DNA from: an uncultured Clostridia bacterium
GTDB taxonomy: Bacteria > Bacillota > Clostridia > Saccharofermentanales > Saccharofermentanaceae
Direction: 5' to 3'
Assembly (NCBI GenBank): GCA_937876985.1
Contig: CALEFT010000016.1
Location: forward strand, 1-53,276
Length of the DNA: 53,276 bases
Of this stretch, positions 53,193 to 53,276 are shown piece by piece. Within the stretch, counting starts at the first letter, position 1. Each line of letters opens with the position of its first letter. The translations under genes were made by a program, and so were the position numbers. A model generated the notes under the pieces. That model searched no databases, was not told the DNA's origin, and saw nothing but the letters and a program-made list of their open reading frames with translations.

Positions 53193-53276
53193 CTCCGTCA
53201 ACAGTTTTGTCAACAAAATCGGGCTAATCTGTTGACAGATTTGTTGACAAGGGCTCCGTCAACAGTTTTGTCAACA
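53193..53276. repeat. 61-bp tandem-type repeat of paired GTCAACA boxes, cut by the right edge
   Basis: The 23-base string beginning CTCCGTCAACAG occurs at 53193-53215 and again at 53254-53276, 61 bases apart. Each holds two GTCAACA boxes 12 bases apart. Between them, TGTTGAC boxes occur twice in inverse (starting at 53230 and 53242), so the unit can fold into a large hairpin. The second unit is truncated by the window. It lies upstream of proS with no gene over it. Confidence 0.7.

Noticed and set aside
53193..53276. CRISPR array at the right edge
   Set aside because: The unit is internally symmetric and repeats the same interior sequence rather than unique spacers; no cas gene is present.

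Overview
The window looks like a chromosomal segment of a low-to-medium-GC Gram-positive member of the Clostridia, most likely Lachnospiraceae. The evidence is Shine-Dalgarno-led genes, type II pantothenate kinase, HemZ, the der-DUF512 neighbourhood, DUF6062, YfhO-type membrane proteins, lipoproteins, and a type IV pilus (T4P) locus without an outer-membrane secretin. The family assignment is inferred from gene content only. I see no rRNA, tRNA, CRISPR array, phage gene or intact transposase.

Layout: (1) 168-5898, minus strand: pantothenate kinase, a DUF1624-like acyltransferase, a DUF3810 putative metalloprotease, HemZ, a small zinc-ribbon membrane protein and a DHH phosphoesterase. (2) 6015-14928, minus strand: a full T4P operon in the order pilB-pilT-pilC-pilM-pilN-pilO, a very short major-pilin candidate with its own promoter and terminator, and three further prepilins. 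(3) 15237-19238, plus strand: a divergent prepilin peptidase, YebC, a P-loop/Gls24-like fusion, DUF6062 and a DsrE-like protein. (4) 19350-21221, minus strand: a 623-residue PilX-like pilus-associated protein. (5) 21503-28098, minus strand: two tandem YfhO proteins and a DEDDh exonuclease, divergent from (6) 28332-33433, plus strand: a lipid kinase, a SurA-like membrane protein and a GT-C-like membrane protein. (7) 33510-41283, minus strand: typA, der, a DUF512 radical-SAM protein, rpmF and a solute-binding lipoprotein. (8) 41483-43826, minus strand: a DUF1934-like protein, murI and an RluA-family synthase. (9) 43947-45405, plus strand: a cyclophilin lipoprotein and an AraC-type regulator. (10) 45407-53056, minus strand: an ABC transporter with a coiled-coil FtsX permease, a secreted transglutaminase-LRR protein and proS.

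The genes around the pilus cluster make a coherent machine: extension and retraction ATPases, platform protein, PilMNO-type alignment complex, several pilins, a PilX-like accessory protein and a peptidase. Oddities include two pilins of only about 54 and 62 mature residues, a C-x2-C/C-x5-C set in a minor pilin, and a prepilin peptidase whose catalytic half has lost its usual flanking residues. A dyad, TGTTAACAAAA, occurs upstream of both the pilB/pilD divergon and the PilX-like gene.

The most striking signal outside genes is a dispersed word, GCTTTTCGAG/CTCGAAAAGC. It occurs 12 times exactly, plus 4 times as its 9-base core, in both orientations, in several reading frames and in non-coding DNA, but not between 5925 and 16083, the block that holds the T4P operon. 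It could be an uptake-signal-like, recombination or chromosome-organising word; codon preference explains only part of it. A second unexplained structure is a 61-bp repeat of paired GTCAACA boxes running off the right edge.
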